Assembly (NCBI RefSeq): GCF_004920405.1
Contig: NZ_RFLV01000003.1
Span: 432,240-496,239, forward strand
Length of the DNA: 64,000 nucleotides
From: Pseudomonas leptonychotis
Lineage (GTDB): Bacteria; Pseudomonadota; Gammaproteobacteria; Pseudomonadales; Pseudomonadaceae
Direction of reading: 5' to 3'
Shown: positions 34,472-44,424 of the stretch, piece after piece
How the letters are laid out: the number at the start of each line of letters is the position of its first letter
Position numbering within the stretch: the first letter of the stretch is position 1
Position numbers and translations under genes: made by a program
Notes under the pieces: model-generated
What the model saw: the letters and a program-made list of their open reading frames with translations, nothing else
What the model was told of the DNA's origin: nothing
Database searches by the model: none

Positions 34472-34972
34472 TTAGAGAATCTCCTCGACGCTCTTGCCAC
34501 GCTTGGCCGCAATAGAACCCGGCGACTGCATAGCTTTCAAACCTTTGAATGTGGCGTATACCACGTTCACTTGGTTAGTCGAGCCGTAGCATTTAGCCAG
34601 AACGTTTTGCACGCCAGCCACTTCCAGAACGGCACGCATAGCGCCACCGGCGATGATGCCGGTACCTTCAGAAGCAGGCTGCATGTACACCTTAGAAGCG
34701 CCATGATTGGACTTAATGGCGTACTGCAGGGTGGTACCGTTCAGGTCTACCTGGATCATGTTGCGACGAGCAGCTTCCATCGCTTTCTGGATAGCAGCAG
34801 GCACTTCACGGGACTTGCCACGGCCGAAACCGACGCGACCCTTACCATCACCCACCACGGTCAACGCGGTGAAAGTGAAGATACGGCCACCCTTAACGGT
34901 TTTGGCAACGCGGTTAACCTGTACCAGCTTCTCGATGTAGCCTTCGTCGCGCTTTTGGTCGTTATTTGACAT
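34472..34972 (-). CDS. rpsE: 30S ribosomal protein S5
   Basis: 166 residues with the S5 N-terminal dsRBD-like domain ([45 protein letters not shown], 14-60) and the C-terminal fold. VNRVAK/GGR region, where spectinomycin resistance changes arise, looks wild type. Confidence 0.98.
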   Translation of the reverse strand: MSNNDQKRDEGYIEKLVQVNRVAKTVKGGRIFTFTALTVVGDGKGRVGFGRGKSREVPAAIQKAMEAARRNMIQVDLNGTTLQYAIKSNHGASKVYMQPASEGTGIIAGGAMRAVLEVAGVQNVLAKCYGSTNQVNVVYATFKGLKAMQSPGSIAAKRGKSVEEIL

Positions 34973-34975
34973 AAC

Positions 34976-35326
34976 TTAGAACTCCAGCCCGCCTTCACGA
35001 GCAGCATCAGCCAGCGCCTGAACGCGGCCGTGGTACTTGAAGCCAGAACGGTCGAATGCAACCTGAGTTACACCAGCGGCTTTCGCACGCTCGGCAACCA
35101 GCTCGCCAACTTTCTTGGCCGCGTCGACGTTGCCAGTGGCGCCGTCACGCAGTGCTTTGTCCAAGGTAGAGGCGCTGGCCAAAACCTTGCTGCCGTCGGC
35201 CGAAATGACCTGGGCATAGATGTGCTGCGAAGAGCGATACACGCAGAGACGCACGGCTTCGAGCTCGTGCATTTTCAGGCGTGCTTTGCGAGCGCGACGC
35301 AGTCGAGTAACTTTTTTGTCGGTCAT
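34976..35326 (-). CDS. rplR: 50S ribosomal protein L18
   Basis: 116 residues with [34 protein letters not shown] and [25 protein letters not shown], the L18 ends. Binds 5S rRNA with L5. Normal position after rplF. Confidence 0.98.
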   Translation of the reverse strand: MTDKKVTRLRRARKARLKMHELEAVRLCVYRSSQHIYAQVISADGSKVLASASTLDKALRDGATGNVDAAKKVGELVAERAKAAGVTQVAFDRSGFKYHGRVQALADAAREGGLEF

Positions 35327-35336
35327 TTGCTATGCC

Positions 35337-35870
35337 CTACTTCTTCTTGGCTTCTTTACGGCGGACGACTTCGTCAGCGTAACGAACACCTTTGCCCTTA
35401 TAAGGTTCAGGACGACGGAAGTCACGAATCTCCGCAGCGACCTGACCAACCAGTTGCTTGTCGACACCCTTGATCAGGATCTCGGTCTGGTTCGGGGTTT
35501 CAGCAACCACACCGTCCGGCAACTCATAGTCGATCGGATGGGAGTAGCCGAGAGCGAGGTTCAGCACCTGACCTTTGGCTTGCGCTTTGTAACCAACGCC
35601 GACCAGCTGTAGCTTGCGCTCAAAGCCAGCACTAACACCGATCACCATGTTATTGACCAGAGCACGAGTAGTGCCGGCCATGGCGCGAGTCTGCTGATCA
35701 CCATTGCGAGCAGCGAAACGCAACTCACCGGCTTCATGCAGAACTTCAACGGACGAGTGAACATTCAGTTCGAGAGTACCCTTGGCACCCTTTACCGAAA
35801 GCTGTTGGCCGGCGAGTTTGACCTCAACACCAGCGGGCAGCGTAACGGGGTTCTTAGCAACGCGAGACAT
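35337..35870 (-). CDS. rplF: 50S ribosomal protein L6
   Basis: 177 residues from ATG 35870 ([17 protein letters not shown]), the usual L6 length; C-terminal signature [25 protein letters not shown]. The frame continues upstream to 35918 but that would overlap rpsH and lacks homology. Confidence 0.98.
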   Translation of the reverse strand: MSRVAKNPVTLPAGVEVKLAGQQLSVKGAKGTLELNVHSSVEVLHEAGELRFAARNGDQQTRAMAGTTRALVNNMVIGVSAGFERKLQLVGVGYKAQAKGQVLNLALGYSHPIDYELPDGVVAETPNQTEILIKGVDKQLVGQVAAEIRDFRRPEPYKGKGVRYADEVVRRKEAKKK

Positions 35871-35883
35871 GCTTATTCCCCCC

Positions 35884-36276
35884 TTAGAACACTGTGCAAA
35901 GCACTTCGCCGCCGACACCGGCAGCGCGCGCAGCGCGGTCCGTCATCACACCTTTATTGGTGGAGACGATGGAAACCCCGAGACCGCCACGAACTTTCGG
36001 CAGATCATCAGAGGATTTATATTGGCGAAGGCCTGGACGGCTTACGCGCTTAACTTCTTCGATAACCGGACGGCCTTCGAAGTACTTCAGCTCGATGGAC
36101 AGCTGTGGCTTAACTTCACCACTGATCTGATAACCCGCAATATAACCTTCGTCTTTCAAAACTTTGGCTACAGCCACCTTCAACGTGGAAGACGGCATGC
36201 TTACGACGGACTTTTCAGCCATCTGGGCATTACGGATACGAGTTAGCATGTCCGCTAACGGGTCCTGCATACTCAT
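35884..36276 (-). CDS. rpsH: 30S ribosomal protein S8
   Basis: 130 residues: [23 protein letters not shown]-terminus and [27 protein letters not shown]-terminus. S8 is the translational regulator of the spc operon in E. coli. AGGAG lies before ATG 36276. It is preceded by an unusual 182-base gap with hairpins and a promoter-like sequence. Confidence 0.98.
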   Translation of the reverse strand: MSMQDPLADMLTRIRNAQMAEKSVVSMPSSTLKVAVAKVLKDEGYIAGYQISGEVKPQLSIELKYFEGRPVIEEVKRVSRPGLRQYKSSDDLPKVRGGLGVSIVSTNKGVMTDRAARAAGVGGEVLCTVF

Positions 36277-36370
36277 GGGCTAGACGCTCCTGATACAAAA
36301 AGAATTAGCCTTGCGGCTACAGTCGCTGAGAATTCTGGAAATGTACAACCCAGGCTCAGGCGAGCCGAGC

Positions 36371-36399
36371 ATTCTAGAGACTGATCAAAAATGAATCAA
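36371..36399 (-). promoter_or_regulatory. Promoter-like sequence inside the spc operon, before rpsH
   Basis: On the minus strand TTGATT (36399-36394), exactly 17 bases, TAGAAT (36376-36371). The -35 lies inside the 3' arm of the hairpin 36393-36418. Start expected near 36364, giving a leader of about 88 bases to rpsH. Confidence 0.6.
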
Positions 36400-36418
36400 G
36401 CCCCAAAGGGGCTTGATT
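36393..36418 (-). terminator. Hairpin between rpsN and rpsH
   Basis: GAATCAAGCCCC-ttt-GGGGCTTGATTC followed by ATTTTT on the minus strand: a terminator-like structure inside a ribosomal protein operon. A second stem, CAAAGCCGGC/GCCGGCTTTG at 36430-36454, has its T-run on the plus strand. Confidence 0.65.
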
Positions 36419-36458
36419 CACAGATAAGACAAAGCCGGCACTAGGCCGGCTTTGTTTT

Positions 36459-36764
36459 TTACCAGCTGGCTTTAACCAGACCGGGTACATCACCACGCAT
36501 TGCAGCTTCACGCAGCTTGATACGCGACAGACCGAACTTGCGATAAACGCCGTGCGGACGACCGGTAATGCGGCAGCGATTACGCAGGCGCGAAGCGCTG
36601 GCGTCACGCGGCTGCTTCTGCAGCGCTACTTGTGCTTCCCAACGCGCTTCCGGACTGGCGTTCAGATCGGCGATGGTAGCTTTCAGCTCGGCACGCTTCT
36701 TAGCGTACTTGGCTACCGTTTGCTGACGCTTCAGCTCGCGGTTTTTCATGCTGGTTTTGGCCAT
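36459..36764 (-). CDS. rpsN: 30S ribosomal protein S14 (zinc-independent form)
   Basis: 101 residues from ATG 36764 ([20 protein letters not shown]), ending [18 protein letters not shown]. No CxxC pairs, so it is the long C- form that does not need zinc. Frame upstream to 36830 is not used. Followed by the hairpin/promoter gap before rpsH. Confidence 0.97.
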   Translation of the reverse strand: MAKTSMKNRELKRQQTVAKYAKKRAELKATIADLNASPEARWEAQVALQKQPRDASASRLRNRCRITGRPHGVYRKFGLSRIKLREAAMRGDVPGLVKASW

Positions 36765-36777
36765 GATCGGACTCCAA

Positions 36778-37317
36778 TCAGTTACGGAACGGGAATTTGA
36801 ACGCACGCAACAAGGCGCGACCTTCATCATCCGAACGGGCGGTGGTGGTCAAAGTAATATCCAGACCACGCAGAGCATCGATCTTGTCGTAGTCGATTTC
36901 CGGGAAAATGATCTGCTCTTTAACGCCCATGCTGTAGTTGCCACGACCATCGAAGGACTTGGCATTCAGGCCGCGGAAGTCACGCACGCGCGGCAGGGAG
37001 ATAGACAGCAGACGATCCAAGAACTCGTACATACGCTCGCGGCGCAGAGTTACTTTAACGCCAATCGGCCAGCCCTCACGAACTTTGAAACCTGCAATCG
37101 ACTTGCGGGCATAAGTCACGATGACTTTCTGACCGGTAATCTTTTCCAGGTCGGCAACAGCGTGCTCGATGATTTTCTTGTCACCGATTGCTTCGCCCAG
37201 GCCCATATTCAGGGTGATCTTGGTGATGCGCGGAACTTCCATCACGTTACCGAGCTTAAGTTCTTCCTTAAGCTTCGGCGCGATTTCTTTCCGGTAAATC
37301 TCTTTTAGTCGTGCCAT
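36778..37317 (-). CDS. rplE: 50S ribosomal protein L5
   Basis: 179 residues; [20 protein letters not shown] start, [18 protein letters not shown] signature and the end [14 protein letters not shown]. Binds 5S rRNA. 14 bases before rpsN. Confidence 0.98.
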   Translation of the reverse strand: MARLKEIYRKEIAPKLKEELKLGNVMEVPRITKITLNMGLGEAIGDKKIIEHAVADLEKITGQKVIVTYARKSIAGFKVREGWPIGVKVTLRRERMYEFLDRLLSISLPRVRDFRGLNAKSFDGRGNYSMGVKEQIIFPEIDYDKIDALRGLDITLTTTARSDDEGRALLRAFKFPFRN

Positions 37318-37337
37318 GGTCTTCTACCTAGCAGTGT

Positions 37338-37652
37338 TCAAGCATCAACCGCTTTTTGGGTCGACTTGAAGACACGAATTTTCTTACCGTCTTCAACTTT
37401 GAAACCAACGCGATCAGCCTTGTTAGTTTCGCCATTGAAGATGGCCACGTTAGAAGCGTGCAGAGGCGCTTCTTTCTCGACGATACCGCCCTGAACGCCC
37501 GACATCGGGTTCGGCTTGGTATGGCGCTTAACCAGGTTAAGCCCACCGACAACCAAACGGTCGTCAGCGAGAACCTTAAGCACCTTGCCACGCTTACCTT
37601 TGTCTTTACCGGCGATCACGATGATCTCGTCGTCACGACGAATCTTTTGCAT
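37338..37652 (-). CDS. rplX: 50S ribosomal protein L24
   Basis: 104 residues with the KOW motif [21 protein letters not shown] (6-26) and [11 protein letters not shown]. Assembly initiator of the large subunit. Between rplN and rplE as usual. Confidence 0.98.
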   Translation of the reverse strand: MQKIRRDDEIIVIAGKDKGKRGKVLKVLADDRLVVGGLNLVKRHTKPNPMSGVQGGIVEKEAPLHASNVAIFNGETNKADRVGFKVEDGKKIRVFKSTQKAVDA

Positions 37653-37663
37653 GTCGGATCTCC

Positions 37664-38032
37664 TTAGAGCACTTCAGGGGCGAGCGAGACGATCTTCATG
37701 AACTTCTCAGTACGAAGTTCACGAGTCACTGGCCCAAAAATACGAGTGCCAATTGGCTCTTGCTTGTTGTTCAGCAGAACAGCAGCGTTGCCATCAAAGC
37801 GAATGATCGAGCCATCAGGGCGACGAACGCCGTGACGCGTGCGGACTACAACAGCAGTCATCACTTGGCCTTTCTTCACTTTACCGCGCGGAATTGCTTC
37901 CTTAACGGTTACTTTGATGATGTCGCCGATGCCAGCATAACGACGGTGAGAACCGCCCAGCACCTTGATACACATAACGCGACGAGCACCGCTGTTGTCA
38001 GCGACGTCGAGCATGGATTGAGTCTGAATCAT
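37664..38032 (-). CDS. rplN: 50S ribosomal protein L14
   Basis: 122 residues, [33 protein letters not shown] at the N-terminus and [21 protein letters not shown] at the C-terminus. First gene after rpsQ; strongly conserved. Confidence 0.98.
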   Translation of the reverse strand: MIQTQSMLDVADNSGARRVMCIKVLGGSHRRYAGIGDIIKVTVKEAIPRGKVKKGQVMTAVVVRTRHGVRRPDGSIIRFDGNAAVLLNNKQEPIGTRIFGPVTRELRTEKFMKIVSLAPEVL

Positions 38033-38055
38033 ATAATTTCTCCGACCCTTAGCCC

Positions 38056-38322
38056 TTAGACGTCCACTGCGCGTTCGAGGATCTCAACCAGCGCCCAAGA
38101 CTTGGTCTTGGCTACGGGACGGGTTTCACGAATGGAAACTTTGTCGCCGATCTTGCTCTGGTTGGTTTCGTCGTGTGCGTGCAGCTTGGTCGAACGCTTG
38201 ACATATTTGCCGTAGATCGGGTGCTTAACACGGCGCTCGATCAATACGGTGATGGTCTTGTCCATCTTGTCGCTGACGACACGGCCGGTCAGCGTACGGA
38301 CGGTTTTTTCGGCTTCAGCCAT
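38056..38322 (-). CDS. rpsQ: 30S ribosomal protein S17
   Basis: 88 residues from ATG 38322 ([23 protein letters not shown]), with [23 protein letters not shown] two codons upstream overlaps the rpmC stop; the ATG is preferred from homologues. Last gene before rplN. Confidence 0.97.
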   Translation of the reverse strand: MAEAEKTVRTLTGRVVSDKMDKTITVLIERRVKHPIYGKYVKRSTKLHAHDETNQSKIGDKVSIRETRPVAKTKSWALVEILERAVDV

Positions 38323-38324
38323 GA

Positions 38325-38516
38325 TCACTTACCTGCCTGCTGGTTGAGCACAGTTTTCACACGAGCGATATCGCGCTTAACTTGCGAGAGCAGGTGAGAC
38401 TGCCCCAACTGGCCAGTTGCTTTCTGCATACGCAGATTGAACTGGTCGCGCAGCAGGCCGAGCAGTTGCTCGTTCAGCTGCTGTGCTGATTTTTCACGAA
38501 GTTCATTCGCCTTCAT
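38325..38516 (-). CDS. rpmC: 50S ribosomal protein L29
   Basis: 63 residues ([20 protein letters not shown]...), two-helix protein near the exit tunnel, with [31 protein letters not shown] signature. ATG 38516 overlaps the rplP stop by one base; stop is two bases before rpsQ. Confidence 0.97.
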
Positions 38517-38929
38517 CACATCACCGTCCGCTTAACAAAAGTGGTGGCGAGCGGCAGCTTTGCAGCAGCCAGGGCAAAAGCCTCACGCGCCAACTCTTCG
38601 GAAACGCCTTCGATCTCGTACAGGACTTTGCCTGGCTGGATCTGGGCTACCCAATACTCAACGCTACCCTTACCTTTACCCATCCGCACTTCGAGAGGCT
38701 TCTTGGTAACCGGCTTATCCGGGAAAACGCGAATCCAGATTTTCCCGCCACGCTTAACGTGACGAGTCAGAGCACGACGAGCGGACTCAATCTGACGGGC
38801 GGTGAGACGACCGCGGGCAACAGACTTCAAGGCGAATTCGCCGAAGCTGACTTTGCTACCGCGCTGAGCCAGACCACGGTTGTGGCCGGTCATCTGCTTA
38901 CGGAACTTCGTACGCTTTGGTTGCAACAT
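38516..38929 (-). CDS. rplP: 50S ribosomal protein L16
   Basis: 137 residues beginning [20 protein letters not shown]; contains [39 protein letters not shown] with the signature region of L16, close to the peptidyl transferase centre. Stop overlaps rpmC start. Confidence 0.98.
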
Positions 38930-38941
38930 TTGGCGTACCCC

Positions 38942-39628
38942 TTACTTAGCAGCTTTTTTACGAGGCGCAGGTGCTTGCGGTTTCAGTTCTTCTTTAAGGC
39001 CACCAATTACTTCGCCTTTGAAGATCCAAACCTTGACACCGATCACACCATAAGTGGTGTGCGCTTCGTACGTGGCATAGTCGATATCGGCACGCAGGGT
39101 GTGCAACGGCACACGACCTTCGCGATACCATTCGGTACGTGCGATTTCCGCACCACCAAGACGACCGCTCACTTGGATTTTGATGCCCTTGGCACCAATA
39201 CGCATGGCGTTCTGTACAGCGCGCTTCATAGCGCGACGGAACATCACACGACGCTCCAGCTGCTGAGCTACGCTCTGCGCAACCAGCATACCGTCGAGCT
39301 CCGGCTTGCGGATCTCTTCGATATTGATGTGCACAGGCACACCCATTTGCTTGGTCAGGTCCTGACGCAGTTTCTCAACATCTTCACCTTTCTTACCGAT
39401 AACGATACCGGGACGAGCAGTGTGGATGGTGATACGTGCAGTTTGAGCCGGGCGAGCAATGTCGATACGGCTTACGGACGCGCTTTTTAATTTGTCTTGG
39501 AGATACTCGCGCACCTTCAGATCAGCGAACAAATAGTCCGCATAAGTCCGACCGCTGGCGTACCAGACGGAGGTGTGCTCCTTGACGATTCCCAGGCGAA
39601 TGCCAATGGGATGTACTTTCTGACCCAT
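38942..39628 (-). CDS. rpsC: 30S ribosomal protein S3
   Basis: 228 residues from ATG 39628 ([18 protein letters not shown]); KH domain near 60-100 with [18 protein letters not shown] and a C-terminal tail of Pro/Ala/Lys. The longer frame upstream lies inside rplV and is a shadow. Confidence 0.98.
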   Translation of the reverse strand: MGQKVHPIGIRLGIVKEHTSVWYASGRTYADYLFADLKVREYLQDKLKSASVSRIDIARPAQTARITIHTARPGIVIGKKGEDVEKLRQDLTKQMGVPVHINIEEIRKPELDGMLVAQSVAQQLERRVMFRRAMKRAVQNAMRIGAKGIKIQVSGRLGGAEIARTEWYREGRVPLHTLRADIDYATYEAHTTYGVIGVKVWIFKGEVIGGLKEELKPQAPAPRKKAAK

Positions 39629-39641
39629 CTGATCGACTCCG

Positions 39642-39974
39642 TTACTTGTCCGCAACCTTGACAGTGATATGGCAAGACCGCTTGACGATGCGATCAGCGC
39701 GGCCTTTGGCACGCGGCATGATTCGCTTCAGCGAACGCCCTTCGTTGACGAAAACAGTGCTGACCTTCAGGTCATCAACGTCTGCGCCTTCGTTGTGCTC
39801 GGCGTTGGCTACAGCCGACTCCAGCACTTTCTTGATGATTTCCGCGGCTTTCTTACTGCTAAAAGCCAGCAGGTTGAGCGCTTCGCCCACCTTCTTCCCG
39901 CGGATCTGGTCGGCGACCAAGCGGGCTTTCTGGGCGGAGATTCGAGCGCCCGACAACTTAGCGGCTACTTCCAT
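39642..39974 (-). CDS. rplV: 50S ribosomal protein L22
   Basis: 110 residues; [29 protein letters not shown] start and [22 protein letters not shown] end. Its hairpin lines the exit tunnel where macrolide resistance changes occur; no deviation is apparent to me. Confidence 0.98.
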   Translation of the reverse strand: MEVAAKLSGARISAQKARLVADQIRGKKVGEALNLLAFSSKKAAEIIKKVLESAVANAEHNEGADVDDLKVSTVFVNEGRSLKRIMPRAKGRADRIVKRSCHITVKVADK

Positions 39975-39985
39975 TTCCTAACCCC

Positions 39986-40261
39986 TTAACGCTTGGCTTT
40001 CTTGTCAGCCACGTGCCCACGATAGGTACGAGTGCCGGCAAATTCGCCCAGTTTGTGACCGACCATGTCTTCGTTCACAAGAACTGGGACATGTTGACGA
40101 CCGTTATGTACAGCGATGGTCAAACCGACCATTTGTGGCAGGATCATCGAACGGCGCGACCAGGTTTTCACTGGCTTGCGATCATTCTTTTCCACCGCCA
40201 CTTCAATCTTCTTCAGTAGGTGAAGATCGATAAAAGGACCTTTTTTCAGAGAACGTGGCAC
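39986..40261 (-). CDS. rpsS: 30S ribosomal protein S19
   Basis: 91 residues: [20 protein letters not shown] start and [24 protein letters not shown] end, both diagnostic of S19. Sits between rplB and rplV. Confidence 0.98.
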   Translation of the reverse strand: MPRSLKKGPFIDLHLLKKIEVAVEKNDRKPVKTWSRRSMILPQMVGLTIAVHNGRQHVPVLVNEDMVGHKLGEFAGTRTYRGHVADKKAKR

Positions 40262-40277
40262 TGTCGTATCCCTCTAT

Positions 40278-41102
40278 TTACTTGCGACGACGGACGATCA
40301 TGTTGTCGGTGCGTTTGTTACCACGAGTCTTCGCGCCCTTAGTCGGGAAGCCCCATGGAGACACCGGATGACGACCACCAGAGGTACGACCTTCACCACC
40401 ACCGTGTGGGTGGTCAACCGGGTTCATGGCAACACCACGAACGGTTGGGCGAACGCCACGCCAGCGCTTGGCACCAGCTTTACCCAGCGAACGCAGGCTG
40501 TGCTCGGAGTTCGAGACTTCACCCAGGGTCGCACGGCACTCGGCCAGTACTTTACGCATTTCACCGGAACGCAGACGCAGGGTCACGTAGACACCTTCAC
40601 GCGCAATCAACTGAGCCGAAGCGCCAGCGGAACGAGCGATCTGAGCACCTTTACCCGGCTTCAGTTCGATACCGTGAACAGTGCTACCAACTGGAATGTT
40701 GCGCAGTTGCAGACTGTTGCCCGGCTTGATCGGAGCCATGATGCCAGCGATTAGCTGGTCGCCAGCACTCACGCCTTTAGGGGCGATTATGTAGCGACGC
40801 TCACCGTCTGCGTACAACATCAAAGCGATGTGCGCGGTACGGTTTGGATCGTATTCAATACGCTCAACAGTGGCTGGAATGCCATCTTTGTCGTTGCGAC
40901 GGAAATCGACCAAGCGATAATGCTGCTTGTGGCCACCACCGATATGACGGGTGGTGATACGACCATTGTTGTTACGACCGCCAGTCTTCGACTTCTTCTC
41001 AAGCAGCGGAGCGTAAGGAGCGCCTTTATGCAGCTCCTGATTGACCACCTTGACCACAAAACGGCGGCCAGGGGAAGTCGGTTTGCATTTAACGATTGCC
41101 AT
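40278..41102 (-). CDS. rplB: 50S ribosomal protein L2
   Basis: 274 residues; [19 protein letters not shown] start and the conserved C-terminal loop [19 protein letters not shown] (with the essential His near 229) required for subunit association and peptidyl transfer. Confidence 0.98.
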   Translation of the reverse strand: MAIVKCKPTSPGRRFVVKVVNQELHKGAPYAPLLEKKSKTGGRNNNGRITTRHIGGGHKQHYRLVDFRRNDKDGIPATVERIEYDPNRTAHIALMLYADGERRYIIAPKGVSAGDQLIAGIMAPIKPGNSLQLRNIPVGSTVHGIELKPGKGAQIARSAGASAQLIAREGVYVTLRLRSGEMRKVLAECRATLGEVSNSEHSLRSLGKAGAKRWRGVRPTVRGVAMNPVDHPHGGGEGRTSGGRHPVSPWGFPTKGAKTRGNKRTDNMIVRRRK

Positions 41103-41116
41103 GATGCACCCCTTCC

Positions 41117-41416
41117 TTACTCAGCACTGCTGGCGAAATCGAGATCTTGGCCTGGCTGAAGCGAGATGATCGCTTTCTTCCAGTCGTTACGCTTGCCCAG
41201 GCCGCGAGCATTGCGCTTGGTCTTACCGAGAACATTCACGGTATTGACAGCAGCAACATTCACACTGAACAGGCTTTCGACGGCCTTCTTGATTTCCAGC
41301 TTGGTTGCATCAATTGCAACCTTGAAAACGAATTGGCTTTTTTTATCAGCCAGAAGTGTTGCCTTCTCGGAGATGTGCGGGCCAAGCAGCACTTTAAATA
41401 CGCGTTCCTGGTTCAT
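41117..41416 (-). CDS. rplW: 50S ribosomal protein L23
   Basis: 99 residues ([20 protein letters not shown]...), exit-tunnel protein that docks trigger factor and SRP. Start overlaps the rplD stop by four bases (ATGA). Confidence 0.98.
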   Translation of the reverse strand: MNQERVFKVLLGPHISEKATLLADKKSQFVFKVAIDATKLEIKKAVESLFSVNVAAVNTVNVLGKTKRNARGLGKRNDWKKAIISLQPGQDLDFASSAE

Positions 41417-42015
41417 CCCAGCAGCTCCTCGAATTTCTTCACGGCAGATACGGTGACCAACACCTTCTCATACGCGATCAGACTGACCGGATCGGAACCC
41501 TGCACGTCACGAACATCAACGTGTGGCAGGTTACGGGCAGCCAGGTACAGATTCTCATCGACCGAATCAGACACGATCAGAACGTCGGTCAGACCCATGC
41601 CATTCAACTTGTTCAGCAGGTCTTTAGTCTTCGGCGCGTCAACGTTGAAGTCTTCAACCACAACCAGACGATCAGTACGCACCAGCTCAGCAAGAATCGA
41701 GCGGATAGCCGCGCGATACATCTTCTTGTTCAGCTTCTGCGAGTGATCTTGTGGGCGAGCTGCGAAAGTCACACCACCGCCACGCCAGATTGGACCACGA
41801 GTGGTACCAGCACGAGCACGACCAGTGCCTTTCTGACGCCACGGACGCTTACCGCCACCGGATACATCAGAACGAGTCTTTTGCTGCTTGCTGCCCTGAC
41901 GACCGCCGGCCATGTAGGCCACAACAGCTTGGTGAACCAGGGTCTCGTTGTATGCGCCGCCAAAAGTGGCTTCGGATACTTCGATCGCTTGAGCGCCATT
42001 TACATTTAATTGCAT
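41413..42015 (-). CDS. rplD: 50S ribosomal protein L4
   Basis: 200 residues with the central loop [25 protein letters not shown] (about 45-70) that reaches the tunnel. In enterobacteria L4 represses the S10 operon through its leader; here the S10 leader is only about 60 bases, so that mechanism is unlikely in the same form. Confidence 0.98.
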   Translation of the reverse strand: MQLNVNGAQAIEVSEATFGGAYNETLVHQAVVAYMAGGRQGSKQQKTRSDVSGGGKRPWRQKGTGRARAGTTRGPIWRGGGVTFAARPQDHSQKLNKKMYRAAIRSILAELVRTDRLVVVEDFNVDAPKTKDLLNKLNGMGLTDVLIVSDSVDENLYLAARNLPHVDVRDVQGSDPVSLIAYEKVLVTVSAVKKFEELLG

Positions 42016-42027
42016 GTCAGCTTCCCC

Positions 42028-42663
42028 TTAACCGCGAGCCTTGGCTGCCGGACGGACAACCAGGTTGCCGCCAGTAGCGCCAGGAACAGCACCCTTGACC
42101 AGCAACAGATTGCGTTCAGCATCGACCCGCACCACTTCCAGGGACTGCACGGTCACGCGCTCAGCGCCCATATGACCGGACATTTTTTTGCCCTTGAATA
42201 CGCGACCCGGAGTCTGGCACTGGCCAATGGAACCCGGAACACGGTGGGACACGGAGTTACCGTGAGTGTTGTCTTGGCCGCGGAAGTTCCAACGCTTGAT
42301 GGTACCGGCAAAGCCTTTACCCTTGGACTGACCAGTGACATCCACCAGTTGACCAGCTTGGAATATTTCAGCGTTGATCAGATCGCCTGCCTGGTACTCG
42401 CCTTCTTCAAGACGGAACTCCATAACAGTACGACCCGCCGCGACATTCGCCTTAGCGAAGTGACCGGCTTGCGCCTTGGTCACACGGGAAGCACGACGCT
42501 CGCCGACAGTGACTTGCACTGCACGATAGCCATCGGACTCTTCAGTTTTAAACTGGGTGACGCGATTCGGTTCGATCTCAATGACCGTAACCGGAATGGA
42601 GACACCTTCTTCGGTGAAAATACGGGTCATCCCGCACTTACGACCGACTACACCAATAGTCAT
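42028..42663 (-). CDS. rplC: 50S ribosomal protein L3
   Basis: 211 residues: [29 protein letters not shown] start, [40 protein letters not shown] near 130-170, containing the methylatable Gln of L3 in the GQCQTPG stretch. Lies 83 bases after rpsJ. Confidence 0.98.
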   Translation of the reverse strand: MTIGVVGRKCGMTRIFTEEGVSIPVTVIEIEPNRVTQFKTEESDGYRAVQVTVGERRASRVTKAQAGHFAKANVAAGRTVMEFRLEEGEYQAGDLINAEIFQAGQLVDVTGQSKGKGFAGTIKRWNFRGQDNTHGNSVSHRVPGSIGQCQTPGRVFKGKKMSGHMGAERVTVQSLEVVRVDAERNLLLVKGAVPGATGGNLVVRPAAKARG

Positions 42664-42746
42664 GTTGTAACCTCATGAGTGTACGGGGCTTTCACCCGCT
42701 ATGGCCGCCCATTTCAGAGCGTTACACGACTAAAACCTAAGCGGTC

Positions 42747-43058
42747 TTAGCCGAGGCTGATCTGCACTTCCACACCGGCCGCAAGATCAAGCTTCATCAG
42801 CGCGTCAACGGTTTTATCCGTTGGCTGGACGATGTCCAGAACACGCTTATGAGTACGGATCTCGAACTGATCGCGCGCGTCTTTGTTGACGTGCGGTGAA
42901 GTCAGTACGGTGAACCGCTCTTTGCGGGTAGGCAGAGGAATAGGACCACGCACCTGAGCACCAGTACGTTTCGCGGTTTCCACGATTTCCTGGGTTGATT
43001 GATCGATCAGGCGATGGTCAAAAGCCTTCAACCGAATACGGATTTGTTGGTTTTGCAT
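42747..43058 (-). CDS. rpsJ: 30S ribosomal protein S10 (NusE)
   Basis: 103 residues from ATG 43058 ([19 protein letters not shown]), ending [20 protein letters not shown]. It also partners NusB in antitermination. GAGGT lies before the start; a longer frame through the promoter region is a shadow. First gene of the S10 operon. Confidence 0.98.
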   Translation of the reverse strand: MQNQQIRIRLKAFDHRLIDQSTQEIVETAKRTGAQVRGPIPLPTRKERFTVLTSPHVNKDARDQFEIRTHKRVLDIVQPTDKTVDALMKLDLAAGVEVQISLG

Positions 43059-43122
43059 TTTGACCTCAGATTCCAAGCTGCTATTCCCAACGGACGCAAT
43101 ACGCCCGTTAAAAGGAGGCGTG

Positions 43123-43151
43123 ATTCTATAGACGCCCCTAGCAGGTGTCAA
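43123..43151 (-). promoter_or_regulatory. S10 operon promoter
   Basis: On the minus strand TTGACA (43151-43146), exactly 17 bases, TAGAAT (43128-43123). The start near 43116 gives a leader of only about 58 bases before rpsJ, much shorter than the E. coli S10 leader. It lies just after the tufA terminator. Confidence 0.82.
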
Positions 43152-43156
43152 CCCAA

Positions 43157-43190
43157 TAAAAAAAGCCCCCGCAAGCGGAGGCTTTTTCTT
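43157..43190 (-). terminator. Terminator after tufA
   Basis: GCCTCCGC-ttgc-GCGGGGGC-like stem, minus strand, followed by seven T (43163-43157). It ends the str operon six bases before the S10 -35. Confidence 0.88.
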
Positions 43191-43200
43191 AAATCATCAC

Positions 43201-44394
43201 TTACGCGATGATTTTGGCTACGACGCCAGCGCCGACGGTACGACCGCCTTCACGAATAGCGAAACGCAGGCCTTCTTCCATTGCGATGGTCTTGATCAGG
43301 GTAACAGTCATTTGAATGTTATCACCTGGCATTACCATCTCAACGCCTTCTGGCAGCTCGCAGTTACCGGTTACGTCAGTTGTACGGAAGTAGAACTGAG
43401 GACGGTAGCCTTTGAAGAACGGAGTGTGACGACCGCCTTCTTCTTTGCTCAACACATACACTTCTGCAGTGAAGGTGGTGTGCGGCTTAACCGAACCCGG
43501 CTTAACCAGAACCTGACCACGCTCTACGTCGTCACGCTTGGTGCCACGCAGCAGAACGCCACAGTTCTCACCAGCACGACCTTCGTCGAGAAGCTTGCGG
43601 AACATTTCAACACCGGTGCAAGTAGTCTTAACGGTGTCACGCAGACCAACAATTTCCAGCTCTTCCTGGATCTTGATGATGCCGCGCTCGATACGACCAG
43701 TAACAACAGTACCGCGACCGGAGATCGAGAACACGTCTTCGATTGGCATCAGGAACGGCTTGTCGATTGCGCGCACTGGATCTGGAATGTAGGTATCCAG
43801 AGTCTCAACGAGCTTACGAACGGCAGTGGTGCCCATTTCGTTGTCGTCTTGACCGTTCAGCGCCATCAGAGCAGAACCGATGATGATCGGCGTATCGTCG
43901 CCTGGGAAATCGTAAGTGCTGAGCAGGTCACGCACTTCCATTTCAACCAGCTCCAACAGCTCAGCGTCGTCAACCATGTCAGCCTTGTTCAGGAAGACCA
44001 CGATGTACGGAACACCTACCTGACGGGACAGCAGGATGTGCTCGCGAGTCTGCGGCATCGGGCCGTCAGCAGCCGAACAAACCAGGATAGCGCCGTCCAT
44101 CTGCGCAGCACCGGTGATCATGTTCTTCACATAGTCAGCGTGACCTGGGCAGTCAACGTGCGCGTAGTGACGAATCGAAGAGTTGTACTCAACGTGCGCG
44201 GTGTTGATGGTGATACCACGGGCCTTCTCTTCCGGAGCGCTGTCGATCTTGTCGAAAGCAACTACGGCGCTACCGAATACTTCGGAGCAAACGCGAGTCA
44301 GAGCGGCGGTCAGCGTGGTTTTACCATGGTCAACGTGACCGATGGTGCCAACGTTGACGTGTGGTTTGCTACGTTCAAATTTTTCTTTAGCCAC
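43201..44394 (-). CDS. tufA: Elongation factor Tu (copy 1, str operon)
   Basis: 397 residues. G-domain motifs GHVDHGKTT (19-27), DCPGHADYV (81-89) and NKAD (136-139) are intact. It differs from the second copy (59695-60888) at residue 255 only, Val here versus Thr there, as far as I can read. EF-Tu brings aminoacyl-tRNA to the ribosome. The N-terminus [10 protein letters not shown] matches the site trimethylated on Lys5 in P. aeruginosa. Last gene of the str operon, followed by a terminator. Confidence 0.98.
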   Translation of the reverse strand: MAKEKFERSKPHVNVGTIGHVDHGKTTLTAALTRVCSEVFGSAVVAFDKIDSAPEEKARGITINTAHVEYNSSIRHYAHVDCPGHADYVKNMITGAAQMDGAILVCSAADGPMPQTREHILLSRQVGVPYIVVFLNKADMVDDAELLELVEMEVRDLLSTYDFPGDDTPIIIGSALMALNGQDDNEMGTTAVRKLVETLDTYIPDPVRAIDKPFLMPIEDVFSISGRGTVVTGRIERGIIKIQEELEIVGLRDTVKTTCTGVEMFRKLLDEGRAGENCGVLLRGTKRDDVERGQVLVKPGSVKPHTTFTAEVYVLSKEEGGRHTPFFKGYRPQFYFRTTDVTGNCELPEGVEMVMPGDNIQMTVTLIKTIAMEEGLRFAIREGGRTVGAGVVAKIIA

Positions 44395-44424
44395 GACAAT
44401 TAACTCCTTGCCTAAAGGGCTGAA

